Part shown: in pieces, positions 50,229 through 59,225 of the stretch
How the letters are laid out: each line of letters starts with the position of its first letter
How positions within the stretch are numbered: position 1 is the stretch's first letter
Source: Herbihabitans rhizosphaerae
GTDB taxonomy: Bacteria; Actinomycetota; Actinomycetes; Mycobacteriales; Pseudonocardiaceae
Direction: 5' to 3'
DNA length: 64,000 nt
Assembly (NCBI RefSeq): GCF_004216555.1
Contig: NZ_SGWQ01000002.1
Location: 651,219-715,218, forward strand
Program-made: the position numbers and the translations under genes
Notes under the pieces: generated by a model
What the model saw: only the letters and a program-made list of their open reading frames with translations
What the model was told of the DNA's origin: nothing
Database searches by the model: none

Positions 50229-50859
50229 GGGCGATCAGCTTCTCGGCCAGTTCGACCGGGCGGCTGAGGTACACGCAGTGGCTGCCGCCCATCTCGTCCG
50301 GCTCGGTGATCCCGAGCCGCTCGCGCACCAGTGGGCGGATGAACTCGGGCGTGAAGAACCGGTCGTCGCGCGGCATCAGGTACCGCGTCGGCACGTCCGG
50401 CCACTTCGCCAGCGGCCACGGCTTGCTTGTCGGCGTGCCCGACTGGTCGCGGCCGCGCCGCAGCGCCTCCTCGGCGAGGTCGCGCGGCACGTCGTGCAGA
50501 AACATCGCGATGTCGTCGCCCTCGGGCCAGACATGCCCGGTCTTCGCCCACCAGTCGCCGGGATTCTCGCCGGGCTTGGGGATCATCGCGGACAGCATCA
50601 CCAGCAGCCGCACCGGCACCCGCTCGCACATCAGCGGCGCCGTGAACCCGCCGAACGAGTGACCCACCACGACCAGGTCACGCCGGTCGCCGATCTCGGC
50701 CACCACGGCGTCCGCGTAGTCCTCGAAATCCAGCGCGTCGTCCTCGGTCGGCATGTCCGGCGCCACCACGTCGTGGCCGCGCCGCCGCAGCTCCGGCTCG
50801 ACCAGGTGGTACTCCCAGCCGGAGCCGCCGCCACCGTGAATGAACACGAAAGTCGTCAT
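50209..50859 (-). CDS. Alpha/beta hydrolase
   Basis: A 216-residue hydrolase: F-V-F-I-H-G-G-G-G-S, V-G-H-S-F-G-G elbow, and G-S-H-C-V-Y-L-S-R-P histidine. Overall like the salicylate-esterase/MES-type plant-like hydrolases common in actinobacteria. Product unknown. Confidence 0.88.
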   Translation of the reverse strand: MTTFVFIHGGGGSGWEYHLVEPELRRRGHDVVAPDMPTEDDALDFEDYADAVVAEIGDRRDLVVVGHSFGGFTAPLMCERVPVRLLVMLSAMIPKPGENPGDWWAKTGHVWPEGDDIAMFLHDVPRDLAEEALRRGRDQSGTPTSKPWPLAKWPDVPTRYLMPRDDRFFTPEFIRPLVRERLGITEPDEMGGSHCVYLSRPVELAEKLIALSEAES

Positions 50860-50924
50860 GTGCCTGTCCTTCTCTTCTCGACGGTGTCACCCCACCGACG
50901 AACGGCCGCACGCGAGACAGACAC

Positions 50925-51263
50925 TCACTCCGCGAGCGGACGCACCTCGATCAAGCCGTACTTCGCCACCGGGTGCTTCGCCGCGATCTCCAACGCCTCG
51001 TCCAGGTCCGCGCACTCGATCACGCACAGGCCGCCGATCTGCTCCTTGGTCTCCGCGAACGGGCCGTCGGTGCGCAACACCTCGCCGCCGCGCACCCGCA
51101 CGGTCACCGCGTCCTCGACCGGTCGCAGCACCGCGCCGGACACGAACATGTCCCGCCGCACCAGGTCCTCGGCCCACGCCCGCGCGTCGTCGGCGGCGCA
51201 CACCTCGGCGGACGTGGCATCCGACGCGTCCTCGTCCCCGCCGATCAGCAACGCGTACCGCAC
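50925..51263 (-). CDS. YciI/DGPF-domain protein, ECF42 partner
   Basis: A 112-residue DGPF (YCII-related) protein with R-T-D-G-P-F-A-E-T-K-E-Q-I-G-G. It lies 10 bp downstream of the large ECF sigma gene. This genomic pairing defines ECF42 factors. The DGPF protein is not a classical anti-sigma; its role is unclear. Confidence 0.9.
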   Translation of the reverse strand: MRYALLIGGDEDASDATSAEVCAADDARAWAEDLVRRDMFVSGAVLRPVEDAVTVRVRGGEVLRTDGPFAETKEQIGGLCVIECADLDEALEIAAKHPVAKYGLIEVRPLAE

Positions 51264-51273
51264 GATGTCCTCC

Positions 51274-52569
51274 TCATGCCTGCGCCGCGCGGGCCAGCAG
51301 CAGCGCGCGCTCCCGCTCGTTGCGGGTCAGCGACGCGGCCCGCTCCCACTCCCGGCGCGCCTCGTCGGTCTTGCCCAGTTTGCCCAACATGTCGGCGCGC
51401 ACGCTGGGCAGCAGGTGGTAGCTCTTCATGGCCGGCTCGTCCAGCAGCCCGTCCACGATCTCCAGGCCCGCCGCCGGCCCGAACGCCATGCCGATCGCCA
51501 CCCCGCGGTTCAGCTCGATCACCGGCGACGGCACCCGCTGCACGAGCGCGGCGTACAGGGCCGCGATCCGCGCCCACTCGGTCTCCTCGGCGGTGCGCGC
51601 CCGCGCGTGGCACGCGGCGATCTTGGCCTGCAGCGCGTACGGGCCAGGGGAGTCGGTCAGCTCGTCGACCCGGTCCAGCGCGGCCAGCCCGCGCCGGATC
51701 AGCAGCTGGTCCCACCTGGCCCGGTTCTGCTCCAGCAACAGGATCGGCTCGCCGTCCTTGTCGGTGCGCGCCGCCGACCGTGACGCCTGGATCTCCATCA
51801 GCGCGACCAGCCCGCGCACCTCCGGCTCGTCCGGCGCGAGGCCGGCGAGGATCCGGCCGAGCCGCATCGCGTCCTCGCACAGCGCCGGGCGCATCCAGTG
51901 GTCGCCGGTGGTCGCCGAGTAGCCCTCGTTGAACACGAGGTACACGACCTCCAGCACGGACGACAGCCTCGGCGCGAGATCGGCACCGCCCGGCACCTCG
52001 AACGGCACCTTCTTCTGCGCCAGCGTCTTCTTCGCGCGCACGATCCGCTGTGCCACGGTCGGCTCCGGCACCAGGAACGCGCGGGCGATCTCGTCGGTGG
52101 TGAGCCCGCCGAGCAGGCGCAGCGTCAGCGCCACCCGCGCCTCGGTGGACAGCACCGGGTGACACGCGGTGAACACCAGCCGCAGCATGTCATCGCCGAT
52201 GTCGCCGTGCAGATCACGGTCCGCGGCGGCGATCGCGGCGTCGTCGATGTCCGGCTCCTGGCTGGTCTCCAGGTCCCGGCCGATCTCCTGCTGCTTCTGC
52301 TCCAGCCGCTGGTCGCGCCGGATCTGGTCGATCGCGCGGCGCTTGGCCGTGGTCATCAGCCACGCGCCCGGGTTGTCCGGAACGCCTTGCGCCGGCCACT
52401 GTTCCATCGCGGCGACCAGCGCGTCCTGGGCCAATTCCTCGGCGAGCCCGACGTCGCGAACCATCCTCGCCAGGCCCGCGATCAACCGCGCCGACTCGAT
52501 GCGCCACACGGCCTCGATCGCTCTGTGTGTCGCCGCCTCCGACGTCACGCCCGGCGCTGTACCCGTCAC
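51274..52569 (-). CDS. ECF42-like sigma factor with C-terminal TPR-like extension
   Basis: A 431-residue sigma factor. Region 2 (L-A-E-E-L-A-Q-D-A-L-V-A-A-M-E-Q-W-P) and region 4 (L-T-L-R-L-L-G-G-L-T-T-D-E-I-A-R-A-F) occupy the first 180 residues. A 250-residue helical extension follows (N-E-G-Y-S-A-T ... L-N-R-G-V-A-I), which in ECF42 proteins is needed for activity. No anti-sigma gene is present. Starts with GTG; divergent from the AAA-LuxR gene. Confidence 0.9.
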   Translation of the reverse strand: MTGTAPGVTSEAATHRAIEAVWRIESARLIAGLARMVRDVGLAEELAQDALVAAMEQWPAQGVPDNPGAWLMTTAKRRAIDQIRRDQRLEQKQQEIGRDLETSQEPDIDDAAIAAADRDLHGDIGDDMLRLVFTACHPVLSTEARVALTLRLLGGLTTDEIARAFLVPEPTVAQRIVRAKKTLAQKKVPFEVPGGADLAPRLSSVLEVVYLVFNEGYSATTGDHWMRPALCEDAMRLGRILAGLAPDEPEVRGLVALMEIQASRSAARTDKDGEPILLLEQNRARWDQLLIRRGLAALDRVDELTDSPGPYALQAKIAACHARARTAEETEWARIAALYAALVQRVPSPVIELNRGVAIGMAFGPAAGLEIVDGLLDEPAMKSYHLLPSVRADMLGKLGKTDEARREWERAASLTRNERERALLLARAAQA

Positions 52570-52686
52570 GAGGGATCATCAGAACACCTTCCGGTCGGGA
52601 GTGCCACCCTCGGTGTGTGTCAAGGATTGATCAGCATCTTTCGTGAACTCCGGCCGAATAGGACACAATGGCGGCCCGAGGTTTGG

Positions 52687-55017
52687 GTGGGTGATGACGT
52701 GACAGCGGGTGCGGCCGCCGATCGATCTCCAGCGAACACTCTCCCCGCGGAGCTGACCACGTATGTGGGGCGCCGCGCGGAGATCCTGGAGGTGCGCCGG
52801 TTACTGGGCGCTGCGTCCGTCATTACGCTGACCGGGCCCGGCGGAGTCGGCAAGACCAGGCTCGCGCTGCGAGTCGCGGCAGCCTCGCGCAGCACCTTCC
52901 CCGACGGGGTGGTGTTCGTCGCGCTGGCCGACCTGCACGAGCCGGCACTGCTGATGAACACGGTGGCGAGCCGCCTCGGCCTGGAGAACCGGTCCGTGAT
53001 GTCGGCGATCGACGTGATCGTGGATCATGTGCGCAACCGCCGGATGCTGCTCGTGCTGGACAACTGCGAGCACATGGTGGAGCCGTGCGCCCGGTTCGTC
53101 GAGGCACTGGTGACCGCCTGCCCTGGGCTCGTCGTGCTGACGACCAGCCGGCAGTCGCTCGGCGTCGCCGGCGAACGCGTGCTCCCGCTGCCGCCGCTGA
53201 GCGTGCCGGACACCGGTGCGGCCCCGACCGGGCTCGACCAGTACGACGCGGTGCGGCTGTTCGTGGACCGCGCCACCGCGATCGTGCCGGCGTTCACGAT
53301 CACCGAGGACAACGTCACCGACGTGGTCACCCTGTGCCGCAGGCTGGAGGGCCACCCGCTGGCCATAGAGCTGGCCGCGGCCCGGCTCCGCGCGCTGTCC
53401 GTGCGGCAGGTGACCGAGCGGCTCGACGAGCAGCTCACCGTGCTCACCGGCGGCAGCCGCAGCGGCCCAGGCCGGCACGAGACGCTGCGCGCGATGGTCG
53501 ACTGGAGCTACGACCTGTGCACCGAACCGGAACGCCTGCTGTGGGGACGCGCGTCGGTGTTCTCCGGCAGCTTCGACCTGGACGCCGCCGAGCAGGTGTG
53601 CTCCGGCGACGGGCTCGACCGCGACGCGGTGCTCGACGTCCTCGACGGCCTGCTGGACAAGTCGATCCTGCTGCGCGAGGAGGACGACGGGCTGGCCAGG
53701 TACCGGATGCTGGAGACGATGCGCCAGTACGGCGAGGACCGGCTGCGCTCGTCCGGCGACCTGCTCCGCATGCGCCGGCGGCACCGCGACTGGTGCTTCG
53801 CGATGACCAGCCGGTTCGAGTCCGAGTGGATCGGTCCCGACCAGGTGGCGTGGATCGACCGGCTCCGCCGCGAGCACCCCAACCTGCGGGTCGCGCTGGA
53901 CTTCTGCGCCGGCGACCCGGCCGAGGCGGCGGTGGCACTGCGGACCGTGCTCTCGTTCAAGGAGTACTGGATCATCCGCGGCCTGACCGAGGGGCGGATG
54001 TGGCTCAGCCGGCTCGTCGCGGCCGCGCCGGACGACGCGCCGGGACGCGGGCACGCGCAGTGGATCGCCGCCTTCCTCGCCCTCGTGCAGGGCGACATCC
54101 CCGCGTTCGAGGCGAGCCTCGGCGACGCGGCCGGGGTCGCCGAGCGCACCGACGACGACCGGATCCGCGCCTACGTGTACCACGTGCGCGCGTACCAGGC
54201 GCTGATCGGTGATCAGATGTCCGAGGCGATGGAGCTGTTCGGCATCGCGAAGGACATGTTCCGCCAGCTCGGCGACCAGGGCGGCGAGTTGTGGTCCACC
54301 TACAACTACGGGCTGGCGCTCAGCCTCGGCGGCGAGCTCGCCGCCGGCCGCCGGGTGCTGTGGGACTGCGTGGACACCCTGGTGTCCAACGGCGAGGTGT
54401 TCTGGCGGTCGTGGACGCTGTGGTCGGTCGGCGCGGCCGAGTATCTGCGGGGCGACATCGACGAGGCGCGCAAGGCGTGCAAGGAGGTCCTGCTCCTGCA
54501 GCGGCGGGTGCACGACAGGGTGATCGTGGCGTTCGCGATGACCGTGATCGCCGGCTGCGCGGCGCACAGCGACCGGCCGAGGGAGGCGGCACAACTGCTC
54601 GGCGGAGCCGCCACGGTGTGGCGCTCGCTCGGCGCGTCTCCGAACAACTACGCCGCGTTCGTCGAGCCGATTCGCAAGGACACCGAGCTGGTGGCCGGTC
54701 AGCTCGGGTTCGACGAGGCCGCACGGGAGTTCATGGTGGGCGCGGCATGGCCCACCGAGGACGCCGTCGCCTACGCGCTGGGGGAGAAGCGCGCGGGCAA
54801 CGGCGCCACGGTCGGGCGGACGGACAGCCCGTTGACCAAGCGGGAGACCGAGATCGCCGGTCTGGTGGCCGAGGGCCTGACCAACCGGCAGATCGCGGTC
54901 AAGCTGAGCATCGCGCCACGCACCGCGGAGACGCACGTCGAGCACATCCTGACCAAGCTGGGCTTCACCAACCGGGCGCAGATCGCGGCCTGGGTGGTCG
55001 AGTCACGCCGCTCGTGA
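52687..55017 (+). CDS. AAA/NB-ARC ATPase regulator with C-terminal LuxR HTH
   Basis: A 776-residue regulator. Walker A is G-P-G-G-V-G-K-T-R (about 50-58), with L-L-V-L-D-N-C-E-H Walker B, followed by TPR-like helical repeats and a LuxR HTH at the C-terminus (L-T-K-R-E-T-E-I-A-G-L-V-A-E-G-L-T-N-R-Q-I-A). The GTG at 52687 has GAGG 5 nt upstream; GTG 52699 is an alternative. Such proteins are ATP-dependent activators. The divergent ECF42-like gene is a plausible partner. Overlaps the facing pucR-like gene by 15 bp. Confidence 0.9.
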   Translation: MGDDVTAGAAADRSPANTLPAELTTYVGRRAEILEVRRLLGAASVITLTGPGGVGKTRLALRVAAASRSTFPDGVVFVALADLHEPALLMNTVASRLGLENRSVMSAIDVIVDHVRNRRMLLVLDNCEHMVEPCARFVEALVTACPGLVVLTTSRQSLGVAGERVLPLPPLSVPDTGAAPTGLDQYDAVRLFVDRATAIVPAFTITEDNVTDVVTLCRRLEGHPLAIELAAARLRALSVRQVTERLDEQLTVLTGGSRSGPGRHETLRAMVDWSYDLCTEPERLLWGRASVFSGSFDLDAAEQVCSGDGLDRDAVLDVLDGLLDKSILLREEDDGLARYRMLETMRQYGEDRLRSSGDLLRMRRRHRDWCFAMTSRFESEWIGPDQVAWIDRLRREHPNLRVALDFCAGDPAEAAVALRTVLSFKEYWIIRGLTEGRMWLSRLVAAAPDDAPGRGHAQWIAAFLALVQGDIPAFEASLGDAAGVAERTDDDRIRAYVYHVRAYQALIGDQMSEAMELFGIAKDMFRQLGDQGGELWSTYNYGLALSLGGELAAGRRVLWDCVDTLVSNGEVFWRSWTLWSVGAAEYLRGDIDEARKACKEVLLLQRRVHDRVIVAFAMTVIAGCAAHSDRPREAAQLLGGAATVWRSLGASPNNYAAFVEPIRKDTELVAGQLGFDEAAREFMVGAAWPTEDAVAYALGEKRAGNGATVGRTDSPLTKRETEIAGLVAEGLTNRQIAVKLSIAPRTAETHVEHILTKLGFTNRAQIAAWVVESRRS

Positions 55018-56268
55018 GTCCTCCTCCGGCGGGAGCTCCTCCTCGGCGACGGCGTCGTTGTTGCCGGTCAGCAGCAGCTTGGCGCGCGCGGCCAGCTCCA
55101 GCTCGAAGCGCCCCTGCGGGTCGGTGAGCGAGTCGCCGAACAGCTCCTGCAGCTTGTTGACGCGGTAGCGCACCGACTGTGGGTGCAGCCGCAGCCGCTC
55201 GGCCACCTCGGCGACCCGGCCGCGCGAGCTCAGCCACTCGTGCAGCGTCACCAGCAGCCGGTGCTGCTGACGGTCGGTCAGGGTGCGCAGCGGAGCGAGC
55301 CGGCGATCGATGATCTGGTCGATCAGCAGGTCGTCGGCGAACAGTGTCAGCGGCAGCGGGTGGTCCGCGCAGTCGATCACCGGCTGCGGCGTGATCAGCC
55401 CGCGCTCGGCCAGCGTCAGCGCGCGCCGGGCGACCCGCAGCGAGGCGGCCGCGTCGGCGATCGGCACCGCCGGGCCGATCGCGGCACGCCAGCGGGGAAG
55501 TGCCGCGGTCAGCGTGCGCAGCGCCGGGTCACCGGCCGGCACGATCAGGCACGGCTCGGCCGTCTCGAAGTCGGCCAGCACTGCCGGCCCGAGATCGTTC
55601 GGCCGCCCGGTCGTGGGACCGCTCAGCGCCACGACCGTCACCCGCTCCGGCAGCTCCCAGTTCGCGGCACGCGCGGCACCGGTCAGGGTGCGCTCGTCGG
55701 TGGCCGTGTCGGCCAGCATCAGCCGCACGAGCTGCCGGCGGCTCACCTCCACGGTGTCGCTGTGGTCGGCCCGCTCGAGCAAGTAACTGTCGGTCGACAG
55801 CCCGCACGCCATCGTCAGGTACTTGGAGATCGACTCGGCCGCCCAGCGCAGCAGATCCGGCGGCGCGCCGTGCGACCGCAGATAACGGGACACGTGCCGC
55901 CACGCGACCTGCCCACCGGCGCGGTACGCGGCCTGCAGCGACTCCAGCGAACGCCCCTCGGCGCGCTCGGTCTTGCCGATACCGCGGAACACCGGCGTCC
56001 AGTCGTCCTGCGGCGCGTTCGGGTCGGCGAGCATGTCCACACACCGGAGCGTGCCGGCCTGCACGGCCGCCTTCATGATCTCGCCGAACGGGCCGGACAG
56101 CGGCGCGTCGTACTCCGGCACGGCCTGCCGGATCGCGGTGACGACGTCCCGGGCCAGATGCGGCGCGTGCGGACGGAAGCCGTCCACGATTCCGCGCGGC
56201 AATCTCCTGGTCCGCGTCGTCGTCGAGTTGGTTCCCCCGCTCGGGACCGCACACTGCTGTAGCGACAT
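55003..56268 (-). CDS. PucR/CdaR-family transcriptional regulator
   Basis: A 421-residue regulator with an N-terminal sensor region (R-A-E-G-R-S-L-E-S-L-Q-A-A-Y-R-A-G), a degenerate GGDEF-like middle and a C-terminal PucR-type HTH (R-V-A-E-V-A-E-R-L-R-L-H-P-Q-S-V-R-Y-R-V-N-K-L). Typically an activator of catabolic genes. The inverted repeat at 56358-56375 is 90 bp upstream of its start. Confidence 0.9.
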   Translation of the reverse strand: MSLQQCAVPSGGTNSTTTRTRRLPRGIVDGFRPHAPHLARDVVTAIRQAVPEYDAPLSGPFGEIMKAAVQAGTLRCVDMLADPNAPQDDWTPVFRGIGKTERAEGRSLESLQAAYRAGGQVAWRHVSRYLRSHGAPPDLLRWAAESISKYLTMACGLSTDSYLLERADHSDTVEVSRRQLVRLMLADTATDERTLTGAARAANWELPERVTVVALSGPTTGRPNDLGPAVLADFETAEPCLIVPAGDPALRTLTAALPRWRAAIGPAVPIADAAASLRVARRALTLAERGLITPQPVIDCADHPLPLTLFADDLLIDQIIDRRLAPLRTLTDRQQHRLLVTLHEWLSSRGRVAEVAERLRLHPQSVRYRVNKLQELFGDSLTDPQGRFELELAARAKLLLTGNNDAVAEEELPPEEDSRAA

Positions 56269-56357
56269 TGCTCAGCTCCCTGCTCAGAACCGGGCCGCCC
56301 TCTTACGACCACGGCATGACCATTCCGTACGGGGTGCAGAGCGCGCGTCGTCAGGAA

Positions 56358-56375
56358 TACGTACGTAGGTACGTA
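56358..56375. promoter_or_regulatory. Candidate operator, TACGTAC-N4-GTACGTA
   Basis: Perfect 7-bp inverted repeats with a 4-bp spacer, in the 305-bp divergent region between the pucR-like gene and the SRPBCC gene. Nothing else of note is seen in 56269-56573 apart from the ribosome site GGAGGAG of the SRPBCC gene at 56562-56568. Confidence 0.55.
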
Positions 56376-56573
56376 ATTTCGTGTTCACATGGTGGGTACT
56401 TGGCGGTCAACGACTCACCCGCGTGCGACGGTAACCGTGCCCATGGAGCACCGCCACCATCGTTTCCACTGGTCAAGGCCGTTGCTCTGGCTGATCGTCG
56501 CGAGGTTGGCCCACCCTTGCCGGCGTTCCCTGTCCGCTGGTCTACTCACGACCACACCAGCGGAGGAGTGCCC

Positions 56574-57074
56574 ATGCGGATCCCACGCATCCCGCGGTTC
56601 CCGGAGCCGGCCGCGACCGGCGCGGTGACCATCCACGCGGACGCCGCCGAGGCGTACCGAATCATCAGCGACCCACCGGTCATGATCCAGTTCGCCGAGG
56701 AGGCACACCGCGCCCGCTGGCTGGACGACGCCGGCGGTGCCGCCGTGGGCGCGCGCTTCCGCGGTTACAACCGCAACGGCCCGCGTCGCTGGGTCACCAC
56801 GTGCCGGGTCACCGACGCCGACCCGAACCGGCGGTTCGCCTACGAGGTGACCGCGCCACTGGGCATCCCCATCTCTCGCTGGCAGTACGACATCGAGGCC
56901 GGCCCGGACGGTTGCACCGTCACCGAGACCAACTGGCTACGGGCTCCACTGTGGTTCATCCCGTTCGCCATTCTGATCACCGGTGCGCTCGACCGTCCTG
57001 GCGTGAACAAAGCCAACATCGCCACGACGCTGCACCGGCTGAAGGCTCATTTGGAAGGTGCCGCCGCGGCGTGA
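56574..57074 (+). CDS. SRPBCC-family (polyketide cyclase/dehydrase-like) protein
   Basis: A 166-residue START-like protein: A-V-T-I-H-A-D-A-A-E-A-Y-R-I-I-S-D at strand 1/helix 1, W-V-T-T-C-R-V-T-D-A-D-P-N-R-R-F-A-Y-E-V, and a hydrophobic C-terminal helix (W-F-I-P-F-A-I-L-I-T-G). ATG 56574 follows GGAGGAG. Probably binds a hydrophobic ligand; no ligand known. Confidence 0.88.
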   Translation: MRIPRIPRFPEPAATGAVTIHADAAEAYRIISDPPVMIQFAEEAHRARWLDDAGGAAVGARFRGYNRNGPRRWVTTCRVTDADPNRRFAYEVTAPLGIPISRWQYDIEAGPDGCTVTETNWLRAPLWFIPFAILITGALDRPGVNKANIATTLHRLKAHLEGAAAA

Positions 57075-57081
57075 CCGCGTA

Positions 57082-57117
57082 GACGGTGGCGGCGCCCGGG
57101 GGAGCACCGCCACCGTC
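57082..57117. terminator. Bidirectional hairpin between convergent genes
   Basis: Perfect 11-bp stem GACGGTGGCGG (57082-57092) with CCGCCACCGTC (57107-57117) and a 14-nt loop, between the SRPBCC gene and the YciI gene. Confidence 0.7.
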
Positions 57118-57128
57118 GTCGCCGCAGA

Positions 57129-57560
57129 TCAGGACTGCTGGTTCTGCTCGATCTGCTCGCGGATACGCTGCTCGGTCGCGCGCGACTCGTCGGAGTAGGC
57201 GTCGCCGAAATCATCGGCCTCGAACACCTGGCGAATCTCGATCTCCTCGGTGCGGTTGGGGTCGCTCGGGCACCGCTTGATCCACTCGACGGCCTCTTCC
57301 ATCGACTTCACCTCGAGCAGCCAGAAGCCCGCGACGAGCTCCTTAGTCTCGGCGAACGGGCCGTCCAGGACGCTGGTCTTGCCGCCCTCGAACCGCACGC
57401 GCGCACCCTTCGTGCTGGGGTGCAGGCCCTCGCCGGCGAGCATGACGCCCGCCTTCACCAGCTCCTCGTTGTACTTCATCATCGCCGTGAGAACCTCCTC
57501 GGAGGGCATCTCGCCGGCTTCGCTCTCCTGGGTGGCTTTGACCAGGACCATGACTCGCAT
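57129..57560 (-). CDS. YciI-family protein
   Basis: A 143-residue YCII/DGPF protein: M-R-V-M-V-L-V-K-A-T, then L-D-G-P-F-A-E-T-K-E-L-V-A-G-F-W and E-E-A-V-E-W-I-K-R-C-P, plus an acidic Glu/Gln-rich tail. ATG 57560 follows AAGGAG. Unlike the copy at 50925 it has no adjacent sigma gene. Confidence 0.9.
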   Translation of the reverse strand: MRVMVLVKATQESEAGEMPSEEVLTAMMKYNEELVKAGVMLAGEGLHPSTKGARVRFEGGKTSVLDGPFAETKELVAGFWLLEVKSMEEAVEWIKRCPSDPNRTEEIEIRQVFEADDFGDAYSDESRATEQRIREQIEQNQQS

Positions 57561-57705
57561 CGGGATCTCCTTCGTGCTGACCGGCTCGTTCCGGCTCACC
57601 AACGCGTCGAACCGGCACCCGGCCGATCGACACGGCGCGCCAACTTTTTCGCAGATTCCTCGATCCCGCACGTGTCCGGCGTGTGTCGGAGGTATGTCGG
57701 ACCGA

Positions 57706-58059
57706 TCAGCTGCCGTACTGCTTGGTGTCCGGGTGCTCGATCAGCAGGATGTGGGCGGTCTCGTCGGCGACCGGACGGTGCCGCAGTCCGCGCGGGACGA
57801 CGAACAGCTCGCCCTGCCTCAACACCACCGGATCACGACCCTCCAGCTCGATCCGGAAGGTCCCGTCCCAGCACAGGAACAGCTCGTCCTCGTCGTGGTG
57901 GTGCCAGGGGAACTCGCCCTCCAGCCGGGCCAACCGCACGACCGTGGTGTCGTTCACCGCCGCCAGGGTGTGCTGCTGGAAGGGGCCGGGCAGCGCCGCG
58001 ATGGCGTCGGACACCGAGACGGCGGCCAGGGCGCGTGGGTCCTCGTGGTGTGTCGTCAT
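57706..58059 (-). CDS. Cupin-domain protein
   Basis: A 117-residue cupin: F-P-W-H-H-H-D-E-D-E-L-F-L-C-W-D-G (His, His, Glu ligands) and V-P-R-G-L-R-H-R-P. GAGGA precedes ATG 58059. It is followed upstream by a WYL-regulator remnant on the same strand. Function unknown. Confidence 0.88.
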   Translation of the reverse strand: MTTHHEDPRALAAVSVSDAIAALPGPFQQHTLAAVNDTTVVRLARLEGEFPWHHHDEDELFLCWDGTFRIELEGRDPVVLRQGELFVVPRGLRHRPVADETAHILLIEHPDTKQYGS

Positions 58060-58116
58060 GCGGCGATCCTCACCGTCGCCGTACCGAGCGAGAAGAGCCA
58101 ATGCCCAACGATTGGC

Positions 58117-58284
58117 TCAGCCGTAGCGCGCGGCCAGCTCGGCGCCGATCCTGGCCGTTTCGGCGCGGACCTCCGGCGGATCGAGAACCTCCACCTGCGC
58201 ACCCCATCCGGCGAGGTCGCGGGCGATGTCCAGGGGAGTAGGGGCGGCGACGCGCAGGGGAGGGCGGCGCCCGATAGCAACCAT
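58117..58284 (-). pseudogene. C-terminal remnant of a WYL-domain regulator
   Basis: The last 50 codons of this frame (L-R-V-A-A-P-T-P-L-D-I-A-R-D-L-A-G-W-G and V-E-V-L-D-P-P-E-V-R-A ... A-A-R-Y-G) match the C-terminus of DeoR/WYL-type regulators (WCX region). The HTH and WYL domain that should precede it are absent. It sits beside the cupin gene and was probably its regulator. Confidence 0.55.
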
Positions 58285-58336
58285 CGGTTGCGTATCGCGT
58301 GCCGGTGGGCTAACGTGACACGCAACCGAACGTTGC
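58277..58336 (+). promoter_or_regulatory. Clustered GCAAC/GTTGC half-sites before SRPBCC-arsR operon
   Basis: Two inverted pairs: GCAACC-ATC-GGTTGC (58277-58291) and GCAAC-N5-GTTGC (58322-58336). Both lie within 80 bp before the ATG at 58354. The adjacent ArsR-type gene is the likely binder (inference). Confidence 0.5.
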
Positions 58337-58353
58337 ACTACACGGGAGATCAC

Positions 58354-58818
58354 ATGGAGTACGGCAGCATCGAGCGCGAGATCTACGTCGAAGCCTCGCC
58401 TGAGGTGGTGTACGAGGTCGTCAGCAGCCCCGAACACCTCAAGGAATGGTGGCCGGACGACGTGGAACTCGATCCCGTTCCCGGTGGCACCGGTGAACTG
58501 GTCTGGGGTGACCGGAACGCGCCCGAGGCGCGCATCTCCACGGTGACTGTCGTGGACGCCCAGCCTCCCCGATTGTTCTCGTTCCGCTGGTGTCACCAGG
58601 AAGGGGAGGTGGCGAGCCCGGGCAACTCGACGCTCGTGACGTTCGAATTGACCCCTTCCGAGAACGGGACGACCGTTCACCTCACGGAAAGCGGATTCCG
58701 TGAGCAAGGGTGGGAGGCCGCGGTTCTCGAAGCGTCGTACAACTCGCACGTCGAGGGCTGGGATTACTTCGTTCCGCGCCTCGGCGCGTACGTCGCCCGT
58801 CTGGTGTCCACGCCATGA
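58354..58818 (+). CDS. SRPBCC/AHSA1-like protein
   Basis: A 154-residue START-like protein: I-E-R-E-I-Y-V-E-A-S-P-E-V-V-Y-E-V-V-S-S-P-E-H-L-K-E-W-W and F-S-F-R-W-C-H-Q. Its ribosome site is GGGAG, and its stop overlaps the ArsR start (ATGA). SRPBCC-ArsR pairs are widespread; the SRPBCC protein's ligand is unknown. Confidence 0.9.
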   Translation: MEYGSIEREIYVEASPEVVYEVVSSPEHLKEWWPDDVELDPVPGGTGELVWGDRNAPEARISTVTVVDAQPPRLFSFRWCHQEGEVASPGNSTLVTFELTPSENGTTVHLTESGFREQGWEAAVLEASYNSHVEGWDYFVPRLGAYVARLVSTP

Positions 58819-59153
58819 CCACCGCGGTGGACGACGACCTCTGGTCGGCGATCGGAGATCCCACCCGGCGGCGGATGCTCGATCTGCTGCTGTCCGACGG
58901 GCAGGCGACGGCGACCTCGCTCAGCGAACGACTGCCGGTGAGCCGGCAGGCCGTGGCGAAGCATCTCGGCGTCCTCGATCGGGTCGGCCTGGTTCGCAGT
59001 ACGCCGGCCGGACGGGAGCGGAGATACGACGTGGACGAGGCGCAATTAGCCCGCGCGATAGCGCAACTCAATTCGGTCGGCGCCACCTGGGATTCCAGGC
59101 TGCGGCGCATCAAGCGGATCTCCGAGGCGATTCAACGCGCGCAGAACAAGTGA
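58815..59153 (+). CDS. ArsR-family HTH regulator
   Basis: A 112-residue winged-helix protein: W-S-A-I-G-D-P-T-R-R-R-M-L-D-L-L, P-V-S-R-Q-A-V-A-K-H-L-G-V-L-D as recognition helix, and G-R-E-R-R-Y in the wing. No metal-binding cysteines are seen, so it is not a metal sensor. Translationally coupled to the SRPBCC gene and probably autoregulatory through the GCAAC sites. Confidence 0.92.
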   Translation: MTTAVDDDLWSAIGDPTRRRMLDLLLSDGQATATSLSERLPVSRQAVAKHLGVLDRVGLVRSTPAGRERRYDVDEAQLARAIAQLNSVGATWDSRLRRIKRISEAIQRAQNK

Positions 59154-59225
59154 ATTCGAGAATTCGCTAGCTCTGCAAGGTGAATGCTTCGCGGGGTGAA
59201 GTATGTCCAAAATGAAGGAGGAGAA

